Of a DNA stretch of 60,000 nucleotides, positions 20,987-32,176 are shown in pieces. The notes beneath the pieces were generated by a model. The model saw only the letters and a list, made by a program, of their open reading frames with translations, was not told where the DNA came from and did no database searches. The stretch comes from Membranipora membranacea. Taxonomy: Eukaryota > Bryozoa > Gymnolaemata > Cheilostomatida > Membraniporidae. A program made the translations under genes and the position numbers. Each line of letters opens with the position of its first letter. Positions within the stretch are counted from its first letter, which is position 1. The DNA lies in the NCBI GenBank assembly GCA_914767715.1, contig OU612065.1:27034001-27094000 (forward strand), read 5' to 3'.

Positions 20987-23900
20987 CTGTGAAAAGTAAA
21001 AATTAAAAAAGAGTTTATATGCATCAAAGGCCAATCATGTGCTCAACAATAAATCACAATTCTATTGTTTGGGCATAACTTTCTCCTCCTGAAACCTTTT
21101 CGGTTGCTGATTACAGCTGTTGGTGTTGCCTCATGGCTTGGAAAAATGCACATGTGTATTTGCAACTTTATTATGATCTACACAACAGCTTTGCCTACTA
21201 ACCTCCTAAAACATGGTCTGAGACGGTACGCGTTCTTTGTCTTCTCTGATTAGGAGGTTTCGGGGCAGATTGTCTGCATCTTCTTTTTCTTATTTGAGAT
21301 AGCAGACCAGCTAAAACTATTCCTATTACTAGCATCACCAAAGCTACAATGCAGCCAACCAAAGCTGAAACAAAAAATAAATTAATATAAAGTGGGAGCA
21401 AGGTGATGTGTATATCTGAGACGGAATGTTAGGAGAGGATAATAAGGCTAGCCAATTTGTTGGCACCAGGGAGTTACGGACCACTTATTGAGACAACAAT
21501 AAGCTAGGACAAGGCACCCAAACCAGAGTAATGTTTTTGTTGTACAAGAGAAGACAAGAATTGTTACCTTCACAACATTAAATAGTGCGAGGAGCGTGTC
21601 AGAGATCATCACAATCAATATGTACCAATATTCAAAAAATTAAATAAAAACTAAACCTGAACCATCCAAGCATAAGATCATTACCATAATATTCTGTTGA
21701 TTTCTTATCAGAGCCAGCTGGAACATCTAAAACATCTGGAATATCTGGAACATCCGGAGCTTCACTCAGTGTGCTGGCATTATCAGTGATATTTCCAACT
21801 GAAAAAAAAAGATTTAAAGGCAAATTTGCAAACTACATGAAATGTTATCAAAGTTAAAATATTGCAAGCTATAATTTCAAAATCGAATGCAATCTGAGAT
21901 ATTTTTGTGTTAGAATTATCATGTTTTTGTGTCTTTATATGGATATAGTCAAATTATTACATCTTAAAACTTACCAGTGTACTCTAGCTTTATCACTTTG
22001 AAGCCCGAGTCTATGGCCAGTAGGGATGTCTGGTTTTTTATTCCTGCCATGGCCGCAACTTTGATTTGGTCATGTCTAATGTCGGTGGTATTTTCCGGTG
22101 GCAAGTATGTGGTTCTTTTAAAAACAAAGCTAGAGAGGCCTGTGGTCATGTCAATTAACAGCAAATCTTCAGCTGATTGGCAGAGAATTAGACTTTCTTG
22201 CATTAAGATGGCTTTGTCAACAGGTTCATTATATCCGCGGAATAGCATGAGGCTCGAATTCTGTGACTCTAGGTTGAAATGATTTGCGGTAATTATGGCA
22301 TCTTTATGGGAAAAGATAGTCACCATTGAGTAGTCAATATAAAATGTCATCGCTGTGGCGCTTCCATCCGTGTCTGTGAAGTTAAATGTTGTGGCGGCCG
22401 AGCCTACAGAGAGATCAACCCTATAGAGAGTTGAGTGATTTATATAATAGACAACTCCTGATGCGGAACGGTGATCTACAGCAATGGGTCCGAGATCTGG
22501 AGTTTCATCCTGCCAGCAACTTACACTAGATTGGTGACAGCAGCCACGTCTTTTGCACACCAATGTATCCTGTTTTGTGTTGTTGTTCATAGCATAGTCA
22601 GTAAGCTGATACACCTTCAACGAATTCTTGAATCTAACAAGAAACTTGTTACTGCTAATTTGTAGAAAGCTCATGATGTCACCATCACCATCATCGCGTT
22701 GTATGAATTTGGTTGAGGATTCCCATCCCTGTGAAATGTCCCAATGGTAGATACCATTGTCTGTTGAATAGAAAGCTGTTGGATACGGGTCTAAACCTGA
22801 TTCGATGCTTTTGGGACGATTTGTTCCCAGATTTAGAGTTGTGTTGAAGTTCTGTTCTGTCATATTCAGAGTAACCCTGGGGAAACCAGAAAGATTTCAA
22901 TCCATATAAAATATCTCCACGAACTACATTTCAGTGCTTTGAATATTTTCAGTGTTATACTTTTCATAAATACAGCAAAAAAAGCTGCCCTGCTATGAAA
23001 CGCTTTGCCCTGTGTGTAGCGTTAAAGTTAGGGAGTTGGGGGTGTTAGACAGTTCCTAGAAGCATGGCTGTATTTTAGGAAATGTCTGACTTTGGGATAA
23101 ATGTGAGTTCTGGGTAGTAAGGTAATTCTTTTAAATCTTCTGGTAGGTTTAAGTTGCTCTGAGATTTGTCTGGTGTGAGGGGAGAGAAAAGCTATTCTTG
23201 AAACCAGAGCAGAACTGAACCTCTCTAGATAACTATAGATTCAATCAAATGTTCAATGACCCCTTTAGAATATCTTACCTGTAGGCGGTTGAGTCAGCTT
23301 TGACCTCCACAGCAATGATAGTAACTTCAACGCAAAGCAAAATCATCAACTGTAACGCAGAATTAAGATAAATCTTATTCCACAAATATGATGAAGATTT
23401 GAACATCAACTCATGCGAAAAGTTTTATGAGTCGTTATGAGTTTTATGAGTCAAATTTAAAAAAGCGGCAAAACAATTAGAGTTTCAATCATCAGCTTAT
23501 ACATATAAACTTCTAGTTTAATAATAACAATAATAATCCACACTTAATGATAAAAACTATTAAATCATTACAAACCCAATATAGCAACCTTCAATTGCAT
23601 AATTGGGGTGAGCTTTTTGATATGTCTACCAGTGAGAGCTCTCGATGTCAACTAATCTGCAAGAATTGTTGTCTGAATAGCCTTTTTTCGCATAGCTTAA
23701 AGGGCAACCAAGGTTTCGCAGCGATGCATTATTGGGTAGTAAATTATGTGCTATAGGCAGCATCAGCTTTGTGCATTACGCGACGCAAAACTCAAAGTAG
23801 TTGCTGACTCTAAGCTGGGAAACACTTCAATTTAGGGGAGGTTCCAAGACATTGCTGTTATAATGATAGAGTACAGGCTAAATAATAACAGGAACAGGAA

Positions 23901-26900
23901 ACTGCTCTGTGGTATTCTATTTTAGCTGAGTTTGAGTATCTGATGGATGAAATGTTTCCCAATGACTCTGGCTTAATAATCATCCGAATTAGATTTGGTC
24001 TTTTTCCCTATTTCCCTATATGCAGAAGGTGCAATCTGCTATCAATCAATGAGAACATGTTTGAAACCTTGGTTGCCCTTTAATCAAAGGAAGTTGTCTG
24101 CCGATTAATTTTAAAAACACCCCATTAGAAAATGTAAGTTGGTTCCCTCTAGTAGGGAATAAAAGCAAGAGTTGGCAATATTATACCAAGGTTTACAGTT
24201 TCCTGGTTCCACTGGTGTGAAATTGAAATGGAATTTTGGGCATCAATTTATAAACTAATTGAGGGATATGCAGGTTCTTACCTCATAAATATAGCTAGCC
24301 ATATCCTGGTAACGGTTGTAAATTTCTTCACTTTGCGGTAAAATGATGTAGCTTTATCAAGAGTAGAGACAACACCTTCAGCCTTTGCCATAACACCAAA
24401 TGTGAACCAATGCGAATGTCTGCTCTTATATTACATCGCTAAACTTAATCTCTTTTGTTCAAATGAATATCTATTTCTTTTTTTTTGCAAAAGTTGATTG
24501 AGAAACCACAATTTATTACTACGCTAGAGAGTTACTAAAATACAGTGTTCTTATTGGATCACCAATTAAATGATCACATATAACATGGAGTCTGCGAGTT
24601 TTGATCAGCCTTTATAGCTCTATCGTTTAAAGTCTATATTCCATCTGTGGCGAACAGGATTTGACATCAGTTAGCCTTAATTTGAGTGTTCTTCTACTTT
24701 TAACAGCACAGACTACACTTTTCTCTAGGCCTCCTGCAAAATGAAAGTCAAAACATGATGTTTGTTTAATTATGACTTGGCAGGTTAACAAATTAGTATT
24801 AATAATATGAGAGAGTCTACTTCCATCAAGTTTATAATCAACAAAGATTCAACGTTGATTGTGTGCTTGGTGCAGAGAGCTTGTTAATAATAATCAAATA
24901 CAAAACATATGGCTGTGCCACCGCTTTAGCAGTCATAAGATCCCCAGAAACAAAAATGTTAAATAAAGATGCGATAAAGTAATAAAAAAAACAATCATGA
25001 TAATAGATACTCTAACAACCGAATAGGCCTACATGTGGCTTCTTTAAACAACAAAATCTGCACATTCTAATGAAGCACTTACTACTATGTTTGATAAGTT
25101 TGAATCTCCATATTTCACCAATAAACTCGAACACATTGTTGTCACACATGGAAACATTTTGGGCTGCATACTTTAAACTGGGCTGAAAAAGATATGAATA
25201 TATTTTAAACAAAAGTTTCCGACACGCATAAAACCCTGTGCACGGGCAGTATATATGCAGCTTAATATTGTCTGCCAATCAAGCCAGCAGCCCAACAACC
25301 CACCGTTTCGGGCCTAGGCTGATATAAAAGCGATGGGCAGATTAAATTTAGGAGTCTCTAGCCTGTTGCCCACTTGCAGCAAAATTGTTAGATTTTGGGT
25401 CTTGCAATAGTTCTGCATTTCTGAACCACAAAAACCTCAGCAGTCTCAAGATTCTTGCAGGTCTTGAATTCTCGATTGTTTCAAAACAGTTGCAATGAGA
25501 TATCTGAGAAAAAATAATTGTGAACATTAGGGCTGAGATTTTGGCTGTTTATGCATTAATTGGACTAAGATTTTGATAAAATCTCTGAGATTCGGCAATC
25601 GTTAACCAAAATCTTAGAAATTGTAAGATTATTGCGCAACTGCTGCAAGACTTCTAGAGTGAAATCTTATGCAATTGTGAACCACAAAATCTCAAGACTG
25701 GTAGTACTCTTGCAGGAGCATTGCAAGGCCTTGCAAGAGCCGTGAGACTCTTGAGATCGCCTTCTGTAATCGGGCACCAGGCTTTACTCCTTGGTTTAGT
25801 AAGAAATCTTTTGTTAGTATAAACAATTAATGCAAAGAAGGGATGCTACATGACAGCTCATTTGATAATTACACAATACCGTTGCTATCAGTCTGTTTCC
25901 CAATGGATCTGCTGTCAATTGCCCTTCAGAGAAAGGAACCCATAGACCAGTTTGATCCCGCTTCCAATTACGAACTTCTATAATTATGAATCTTCTAGTA
26001 GCATCAACTTCGTCCAGTTCATAAATATCGAACTTCACAAACTGATCATAAGTGGCTAGAAACAAAGAGAGTACACTCATTGATCAATGGCGGCAACCAA
26101 TTGATTTTTTTAAATCAAAAAGTGCTTTGAGCACCAAATTTCTAGAATTTGACTGTGTTGAAGGTTGTTCATGGTTTTTCACCTATAGGACAGAATATTC
26201 TTTGATAGTAAAAGCCAATACACACCCCTGTTTATGACAAAACAGAGGTTGGGCTGCCCCTATAAAGGGGCGCAAGTCGCCCGGAATCTTAGTACTGAGA
26301 GTGTGATACATCTCAGAAAACTAGAATGTATCCTAGAGGTGAGGCCATGGTGGACCTCCTAATTGTGAGTGTGCAGCAAGCTGCCAGAATCTGAAACAGG
26401 CACTAATTGTCCATTGGCAGTGACACTTTGATCTTAGCCAATAGGCCGAGAAGGCCAATACATTGCTAGTGATTACCCCCCACCCCTTGTTATCATTTCC
26501 TAACACCAGTTTTACCTACAATTTGAGAGCAATGCTACCTCGTGACAAAGATTTAAATGCTTTTGTGAGACCCGATGAGCAACCACTTCTACCTGATTCA
26601 GATAACTGTAGAGGCTGAATATTGAAGTATATGGAGATGTCAGCTTACTGGGTTTGTACAGAATTAGACAAAAATACCCAATAGATGAGCAGGGGGGACA
26701 ATTGCTAACATTACGCATATTTTTTACCCAGATGTGATGAACTTTGTCAGTGTAGAAATATTGCATATCTACTACAGCACTACCTGCCTACTATATATTG
26801 CTTTGTACTTTCTGCAGTGGGTGATTCTGTGGCTTGTAATTTCCTGCTTTATTGAGAAACAGATGATTTGACTTTAGGACACTAACTTACCTTCATCACG

Positions 26901-27612
26901 ATATTTCTGGATGACAATTTCTTGAGATGTTGGATCGACTACCAGAAAATCAGAAGATCCACTGATTTTCAGTTTGTCATAGGTACTTTTGGTCCAGAAT
27001 CTGAGTATTGGGCAATTTTCAGCATGGTATTGACTTACTAAAACTGAAAAATGACATAATTATAGGAATGGTGCTATAATGCTCTAGGGTAGGTATAGGC
27101 ATAGGATCACTATTATCATTTTTGAGGCTTATACTACTGATTACCAACTGTCCCTGATGATGAGACACAAATCTATCACTGTGTTTTAATGATATAGACC
27201 TGAGCAAATTTTGTGGATATTCATATGGAGATAAGAGCCCCCCTCTCCGGCAGTTCATCAAAGGGTGCCGATCGGGAGGTCAGGTTCAAGTCCTGTCATC
27301 GGCTGATGTTTATTAAGTTTTGGTTCAAAATTGATGCATATCTTTGAGGGAGAGCCAAGAGGTGACAAGTCAGCTCGAGCTAAAAATTTACATGGAAACA
27401 CAATGGATATAAGCTACTTTGAAACCAACTACAATAAGATATCACATTTTTCATTATTATAGGGAGCAAAGGGGCTGTATGTATGTGGGGCTGTAAAGTA
27501 TACATGTATGAGAGGTTTTTCTGTGAATCATCACTGTTGATCAATATTGCAAATCTAAGGTTTCATTGCACTCACCTGCTAAAATGAAAAGATGTTCCAG
27601 CTTGAAAAACAT
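19710..27612 (-). CDS. Novel single-pass receptor-like protein with tandem Tyr/Pro-rich cytoplasmic repeats
   Basis: Eight exons join in one frame of 964 codons including stop: 27576-27612, 26891-27043, 25880-26055, 23279-23349, 21975-22876, 21685-21798, 21203-21364 and 19710-20986. All junctions are GT-AG. The product starts with signal-peptide-like MFFKLEHLFILAVLVSQYHA and has an ectodomain of about 465 residues with at least eight N-x-S/T sequons. An Asp/Pro-rich stalk, one membrane span (about 486-508), a basic stop-transfer (QIRKRRCRQ) and a tail of about 450 residues follow. The tail has a PxxP-rich stretch and three tandem repeats starting near residues 603, 726 and 839. I recognise no family. 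Exons 1-3 could be a separate gene, since a TATA box and an alternative first exon precede exon 4. A surface signalling or adhesion role is inference. Confidence 0.62.
21203..21364 (-). CDS. Transmembrane exon of the receptor-like gene
   Basis: A 162-bp exon, phase 1 at both ends. It encodes ALVGCIVALVMLVIGIVLAG, a single hydrophobic span, then QIRKRRCRQ and a basic, Pro-containing juxtamembrane stretch. The acceptor is TTTGTTTCAG and the donor GTTAG. Confidence 0.8.
21685..21798 (-). CDS. Stalk exon of the receptor-like gene
   Basis: A 114-bp exon, phase 1 at both ends, encoding an N-x-S/T-bearing, Asp/Pro-rich stalk (EAPDVPDIPDVLDVPAG) directly before the membrane span. It could be skipped without changing frame. 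Confidence 0.75.
21975..22876 (-). CDS. Main ectodomain exon of the receptor-like gene
   Basis: A 902-bp exon coding about 300 residues of alternating hydrophobic and polar strands, e.g. AFYSTDNGIYHWDIS and GVVYYINHSTLYRVDL, which give a beta-propeller-like impression. It contains a Cys cluster (CKRRGCCHQSSVSC) and sequons NMT, NTT, NHS, NFT, NSS, NTT and NQT. The fold assignment is only an impression, as no family motif is clear. Confidence 0.72.
23279..23349 (-). CDS. Exon 4 of the receptor-like gene
   Basis: A 71-bp exon between acceptor GCGTTACAG and donor GTAAGATA. It encodes LMILLCVEVTIIAVEVKADS, which is either an internal beta-strand pair of the ectodomain (eight-exon model) or a signal-peptide core (short model starting at 24302). 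Its 5' phase 0 fits both upstream options. Confidence 0.65.
24282..24302 (-). CDS. Possible alternative first exon (MASYIYE)
   Basis: The ATG at 24302-24300 opens seven codons to a strong donor (GAG/GTAAGA) whose phase fits exon 4. This would give an 848-residue protein with the leader MASYIYELMILLCVEVTII. A TATA-like box lies about 120 bp upstream. An overlapping upstream ORF begins at ATG 24391 in another frame and would end at exon 4. Confidence 0.4.
24423..24430 (-). promoter_or_regulatory. TATA-like box for the alternative first exon
   Basis: TATAAGAG on the minus strand, about 32-39 bp before the ATG at 24391 and 120 bp before the ATG at 24302. Its presence in front of a splice-compatible exon suggests an internal promoter. 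Confidence 0.35.
25880..26055 (-). CDS. Exon 3 of the receptor-like gene
   Basis: A 176-bp exon encoding YDQFVKFDIYELDEVDATRR, IIIEVRNWKRD and ending DPLGNRLIAT. Acceptor GTTTCTAG, donor GTATTG (a weaker donor). If not spliced, the frame continues 21 codons to a stop. Confidence 0.62.
26247..26458 (-). mobile_element. U2-snRNA-headed chimeric element
   Basis: On the minus strand the element starts CTTCTCGGCCTATTGGCTAA and continues GATCAAAGTGT, which matches the 5' end of U2 snRNA (with one substitution and one inserted base). After about 31 bases it turns into unrelated sequence of about 170 bp. The snRNA branch-site-recognition and Sm regions are absent, so it is not a U2 gene. It lies in the intron between exons 2 and 3. 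It could be a template-switch retrocopy or a SINE with a U2-like head. Confidence 0.5.
26891..27043 (-). CDS. Exon 2 of the receptor-like gene
   Basis: A 153-bp exon encoding LVSQYHAENCPILRFWTKST followed by SDFLVVDPTSQEIVIQKYRDE. Acceptor CATTTTTCAG, donor GTAAGT. The predicted signal-peptide cleavage falls within it, near HA/EN. Confidence 0.65.
27255..27305 (+). repeat. tRNA-derived SINE fragment (3' half of head)
   Basis: A B-box-like GGTTCAAGTCC sits in a T-arm-like GTCAGGTTCAAGTCCTGTC, followed by ATCGGCTG. The A box and acceptor 5' strand are missing. Low confidence. Confidence 0.3.
27576..27612 (-). CDS. Signal-peptide exon of the receptor-like gene
   Basis: A 37-bp coding exon from ATG to donor GCAG/GTGAGT, encoding MFFKLEHLFILA. 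Joined to exon 2 it gives a complete hydrophobic leader. No confident TATA box was seen upstream. Confidence 0.6.
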
Positions 27613-29039
27613 GGTAGATGGTGTGATCTTTATCACTTTAGTTTCTTGAATGTTATTTCAAATGCGTTAGGCTTTTATTATTCAGGTAAATATTTTAGTA
27701 TAAAGGGTAATTAAAATTTAATGAATTTCCACCAGGTAAGCTTTGTTCTTTGTAAATTCGGTCTGACACTGAGAAACTTTAGTTTGATCATCCTTTGTTT
27801 GACTATAAGGGATAATATGAAAACCAGATCCGAGGTTAAGACTATCGTAACAAAGTATATTGTGTAATTTATAACTTGTTGTTCTGTAACTTTGTGATTT
27901 TTGTGAATAAAAATGAGATTACCCAAGAAGGATAAAGGCATCGAATTTTGGAGTTGCCGCAGAAACAGTTTTATTTATTTTCTGATGAAGCCAAAGTGTA
28001 CAACTGGACACTGCTCCAATATGAAGTACATTCTGAATATATGAAGTTTTTCAGTTAGTAATGATATTTGGTTATTGATGGATAATTTTTTTCTTACATT
28101 CAAAGGAGACAGCACTCTGGACGGGATTGTTACAAAAAAATCAGATACACTATTATAAACATCTCAATGATTATTCATGCCAGGCCTTTGTTTAGGGATT
28201 ATGGTAAGAATTAATCACAAATTAAACCCTTGGCCTAGGTAGCAACGTCATTGACGCATGAAACTTTTTTCCTCATATTAAATCTGCACTTTTTGCCAGG
28301 ATTTGTAAACCAAAGGGCAGACGGGACTTTCTTATTGTCATCCTATTGGATAAAAAGATGGAAACAAAAGAGAGCACACATGATTATGTCTTCCCAAGTT
28401 AATCCCAGCCTGGTTTGCCACTTGAGATTATGTAAACTGCACCCTCTGCTGACATAATGATATCCTGCTACGTAATTGGGGTTGTGTTGAGGTAATTTTT
28501 TGCTGCATTTTGCAACCCCTTTTTATGATTTCTGAAAGCTTTGCTGATTGTGATTGGTGTAATCTGACATGGCAGTCTTTCCCTAAGCTGCGATTTGATC
28601 AATGATTATTCCATATTGACTTTTGTGTTTCAAGTGTTGTCAAGCAATTAATTACGTACCAGCTAAAACCATTTGTTGCCGCACCTCACACTTTTTTAGA
28701 ACACAATGGAAGGTGAGGATTAAACATTTGTTAAGAGAGATTATGTTATGTCAGGTCTTTGTTAGGGCTTGTGGTCTGAGATAATCTCTTATTCATGCAT
28801 TGATTTGAAAACATCACCATACTTGCCTATGCAGTTTGGATGTAGAAACTTTTGGCAGCCCTTCCAGCTGCTTCACATAAACAGGTGTGTTTAAAACAGT
28901 ACCTTTCCATCAGATGAGAACTCAAATAAACAGTTCAGTATGACGGCACCGTTGATTTCTGTGCTAATACCCGCTAATATTCTTAAATCTTGACTTGCTG
29001 TTTACTGTTTTGCAGGCAGTAATTATTGTAGTTGTGAAT
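27613..29039. other. Intergenic stretch
   Basis: Upstream of the receptor-like gene's first exon. No gene or strong repeat was recognised. Confidence 0.5.
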
Positions 29040-30360
29040 GAAATGAGATATATGCTATCTTAAGATAGTTCTAAATTTTCAACCCTTGATGCGCTGGCCA
29101 TCAAAAAAACCTTTTGACTGTGTAAATCATATCACTGTTAGTAGCCAATTACTCTTGCAACTTTACACTATTGTCATTGTCAGCATCCTTTATATAAAAC
29201 TATTTATTGAACAGGTCTCAAACGATGAAGGTTAATGGTATTTGATATAATAGAAATCTAATTCTTACTGGGGTTCCTCAAGGGTCTGTTTTTGACCCAT
29301 TACTTTTCCATTTACCATTTACATTACCATAACCATTACTTTAGAAAATTTGTTATCTGTTCGCCAATAACTGTCTAAAAATATGGAGCATTCACTAGCT
29401 GACTTCATTTCACTGACTGGTACAATTGTATTAAATTGAACTCAATGCATCGAAGACAGAAGTTATGACTGTCTCCAATTCTAGTAACACAAATCTTCCT
29501 AAACTAAATATTAAGGGCGTGTCTTTCAAGCAGTCAGACAAATTGAAATATTTATTAATATTAAAGTCTTCATTGCGGAAAGGGTTGTCCCCTCTAGAGT
29601 AAAGGTACTGAGAGCCATGGTACTCAAGCCGTGCCCTATACCCTTGCCCGCCGGGATTATGGCTACTCTTTTGATCAAAGAGGCACAGGGGATCTTTTTA
29701 CTGAATGTGGGGTGTGCAACCACAAAGTGGACCTCCGGTATCTTTAGTCTCGTTCAGCAACAACCTGGCTAGGATGAATGATGGACCAGTACCAAATCCA
29801 GAATGACTGCCGGCGCCTGGATTTAAACCTGGACCTTACAGATCACAAGTCCGCACCCTTAACCAGCAGACCACTCCTGACTCCTAGGAGTAATTTGAGA
29901 TAAAAATTTGACTTTTAAATCCAATATCAAAAAGATTAAAAAAAAACTATACCAAATTTTGAGAGAGATTTTGAATGAATCCTTAGTTACAGTCTGATAC
30001 AGGGTTAATAAAACTAAACATTGAATATTGCGCACCATTACTTCATTGCTCTGACAAATACATTAAAAAGACATCCTAAGAATCGAGAGCCGATGTTTAA
30101 AAATCATGAATGTAAATTGCCCAAAATTTGAGACGAGGCAAAGGCACAATATTTTATCACAAAGTGAAACCATTCTTTATACCATATTTATACAATTTTT
30201 AAAATGATATTCGAATTGGTCCAAATTATTGATGCCAGATGCCTGTGAAATTAAAAAGCGATACAAGGCTTGGTAAAAGTGAGGGTTTGACGCTATCCAA
30301 GAACAATTACAGGTTCGCCCTAGCGAAATTTGGTGCCAAATTAAACAATGACTTTAGCTA
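29040..30360 (+). mobile_element. Decayed LINE (CR1/Jockey-type reverse transcriptase)
   Basis: Recognisable fragments in order: FDCVNH (about 29112), LTGVPQGSVFDPLLF (about 29261, the VPQGS motif of RT), SFKQSDKLKYL (about 29524), IEYCAPLL (about 30022) and NNYRFALAKFGAKLNN (about 30303). Many stops and frameshifts separate them. A SINE-like element is nested at 29575-29885. Its last part is included in unit C, and the same tail starts the window. Confidence 0.7.
29575..29885 (-). mobile_element. tRNA-derived SINE nested in the LINE
   Basis: On the minus strand, GTGGTCTGCTGGTTAAGGG resembles an A-box region and GGTTTAAATCC a B box. A body of about 230 bp and an AT-rich TTAATATTAATAAA end follow. 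It interrupts the LINE reading frame after KQSDKLKYL. Confidence 0.55.
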
Positions 30361-30667
30361 CAGTTTGTATCTAAACATCTCTCTCACAGTTCTAGTTTCT
30401 TGTTAGTGGCCCGGAAAGAGAATGTCAAAAGATTTATGAGCAATTACATACAATATTGGTGAGATAAACCAATGAATGGCATGTGAGTTGAGTACGCGTA
30501 TATCTCTGAAATCAAAAATACCTGCGTTCTGATGCATCATGTACTGTTCTGCACAGCTGTATTCTATACCATCTACTGTGAATTTCGCAGGATGCCACTG
30601 ACTGAATGGATTTTCTGTTCTGTAGAAAAATGTAAATATCTCCTTACTTGTAGCCTACAAGATTGAG

Positions 30668-30715
30668 ATCGTATTAATAATATGAATTTCATGGGTTCAG
30701 CCCCCATACTGGCCA
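30668..30715 (+). pseudogene. tRNA-Ile(AAT) 3'-half remnant, unit C
   Basis: Same remnant as at 443-490 and 15811-15858. Confidence 0.8.
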
Positions 30716-30883
30716 GTAACTTTTACACTATGACCTTCAGACCGTTGTCTTACAGATATAAAAGAGGTGAGATTTGTAGAGGCAGGAAATGTTCCTTCGT
30801 TTTCGATCAGTTGAGCAGTGTTATGTAAACAGTTCTTACCTAATGACCTAAGCCAAACTAAACTTCACATATGTAGGCTTTGT

Positions 30884-31747
30884 AAAGATAGCTGATAAGA
30901 TAACAATAACGATTTTATGTTAAGTCTGAGTGAAGTTTCATTTCAATTGTTAGATGTAATTTGGTAGATTTTATCTATCAATGAGTTCGTCAGAGTTGTC
31001 ATAGCATAATAAATTGGCATTCACTAATCCTTAAAACTGCTAAATCTGGCATTTTGGAAACAATGGAGTGGCTTAGTGCTGGCTGCTTGGAGTGAGTGTT
31101 GCGGGAGTCTTCGGACAATGGTGGAAGTTCGTTTGATCTTGGTTTCGGTGCCCTCTTGCTATCGTGCGATTGGTCTAGAGAACTGGTCAGCCTGGTGTCC
31201 CTATTGTTATGTTGCCCGACTCTGAACTTGGTGTCTAGGGTCAATTTGGTCTTCTGTCAGTTACCTATCGAGTGCCAGAGGAGAATCATGTAATATATTA
31301 TTTCTCCCTGCGTACACATTTAAATACTATTATTTACATTTTCTCTGACTGGAATATTTAAGATACAATTTTCCAAGTCATAATCAAGAACGTATTATCA
31401 TAAGAAAGCACACACTTGGAAGGAGCTAAAGGTACGATATTTTCCTTTTATTACCATATTTTTACACAAACTCTTGGTAAACACTCCTTTGCAGCATTTC
31501 TTTCTGTATTTGCATACTTCGCATATACAAGTATGCTTGTATTTTATATATTAAGTCAAGCTAATTGACTCTAGAGCCTTACCATTGTTTTTTATAACAT
31601 CTTTTCAGACTTTACGGTGAAATAGTACGACAAGATATTGCGTAGAATTAATAAAAGATTATCTACAAGATTATATCAGTACCATCACTCATCAGTAAAC
31701 CTACCACTCTCATTATTCAAGTGCTGTGAACTAGCATAGATTGCTAA
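30884..31747. mobile_element. Unclassified 864-bp insertion with 9-bp target duplication
   Basis: Unit C has 864 bp that A and B lack. It is flanked on both sides by AGGCTTTGT, and the empty sites in A and B have one copy. Its ends (AAAGATAGC... and ...GATTGCTAA) are not inverted repeats, and it lacks a poly-A tail and LTR-type TG/CA ends. The short open frames in both directions look accidental. Confidence 0.75.
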
Positions 31748-31919
31748 AGGCTTTGTCTAGATCACTTCAGTAGAGAGGAGGGGGAAACTCCGATTCAGGC
31801 AAAATGGATCAAACTGGATTTAGGCTTTGTCAATGATGTCTGTGCTGTGTGTCACTGTGTGTTTTGTATATGAATCTTACAGACAGGATGAAATATACCC
31901 TGAGGGATATTTGTATGAC

Positions 31920-31963
31920 CCATAGACTTAATATACTAATATACTAGTATACTAAGTCTATGG
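31920..31963. mobile_element. Palindromic MITE, unit C (short form)
   Basis: Same element and target site as in A and B, but 44 bp long because the internal TATACTTAA-type repeats are fewer. Confidence 0.72.
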
Positions 31964-32103
31964 TATGACCTATCATCCTCACATATCATTATCTATATAT
32001 CATCTTCATCATTATCATTATTATATCTATAATTATACCTGCTGCACCTGTCCACTCACACTGCCATTTAAACATTTGGAGGGAGACAACTGCAAATATC
32101 AAT

Positions 32104-32176
32104 GGGGGTGTAGCTCAAGTGGTAGAGCGCTCGCTTAGCATGTGAGAGGTACCGGGATCGATACCCGGCACCTCCA
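32104..32176 (+). tRNA. tRNA-Ala(AGC), unit C first copy
   Basis: Identical 73-base gene with AGC anticodon and intact stems, with a T4 terminator directly downstream. Confidence 0.95.

Larger units (their letters stand above)
23350..25879. other. Intron 3 of the receptor-like gene
   Basis: About 2.5 kb without a constitutive exon apart from the candidate first exon at 24282-24302. Around 25400-25760 short motifs such as AAAATCTCAAGA recur in both orientations. A 100-bp splice-bounded open segment (25083-25182, minus) would break the frame if included. Confidence 0.55.

Noticed and set aside
21975-22876. YWTD, semaphorin or LDL-receptor-type propeller in the ectodomain
   Set aside because: GVVYYINHSTLYRVDL is suggestive, but I see no repeating motif or diagnostic cysteines.
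25083-25182. Splice-bounded 100-bp open segment (minus) as an extra receptor exon
   Set aside because: Its length would shift exon 4 into a frame with an early stop.
26247-26458. Genuine U2 snRNA gene
   Set aside because: Only the first 31 or so bases match. The branch-site-recognition and Sm regions are absent.
25880-27043. Cadherin-like repeat in exons 2-3
   Set aside because: FLVVDPTSQEI resembles a cadherin strand pattern, but the calcium motifs (DxNDN, LDRE) are missing.
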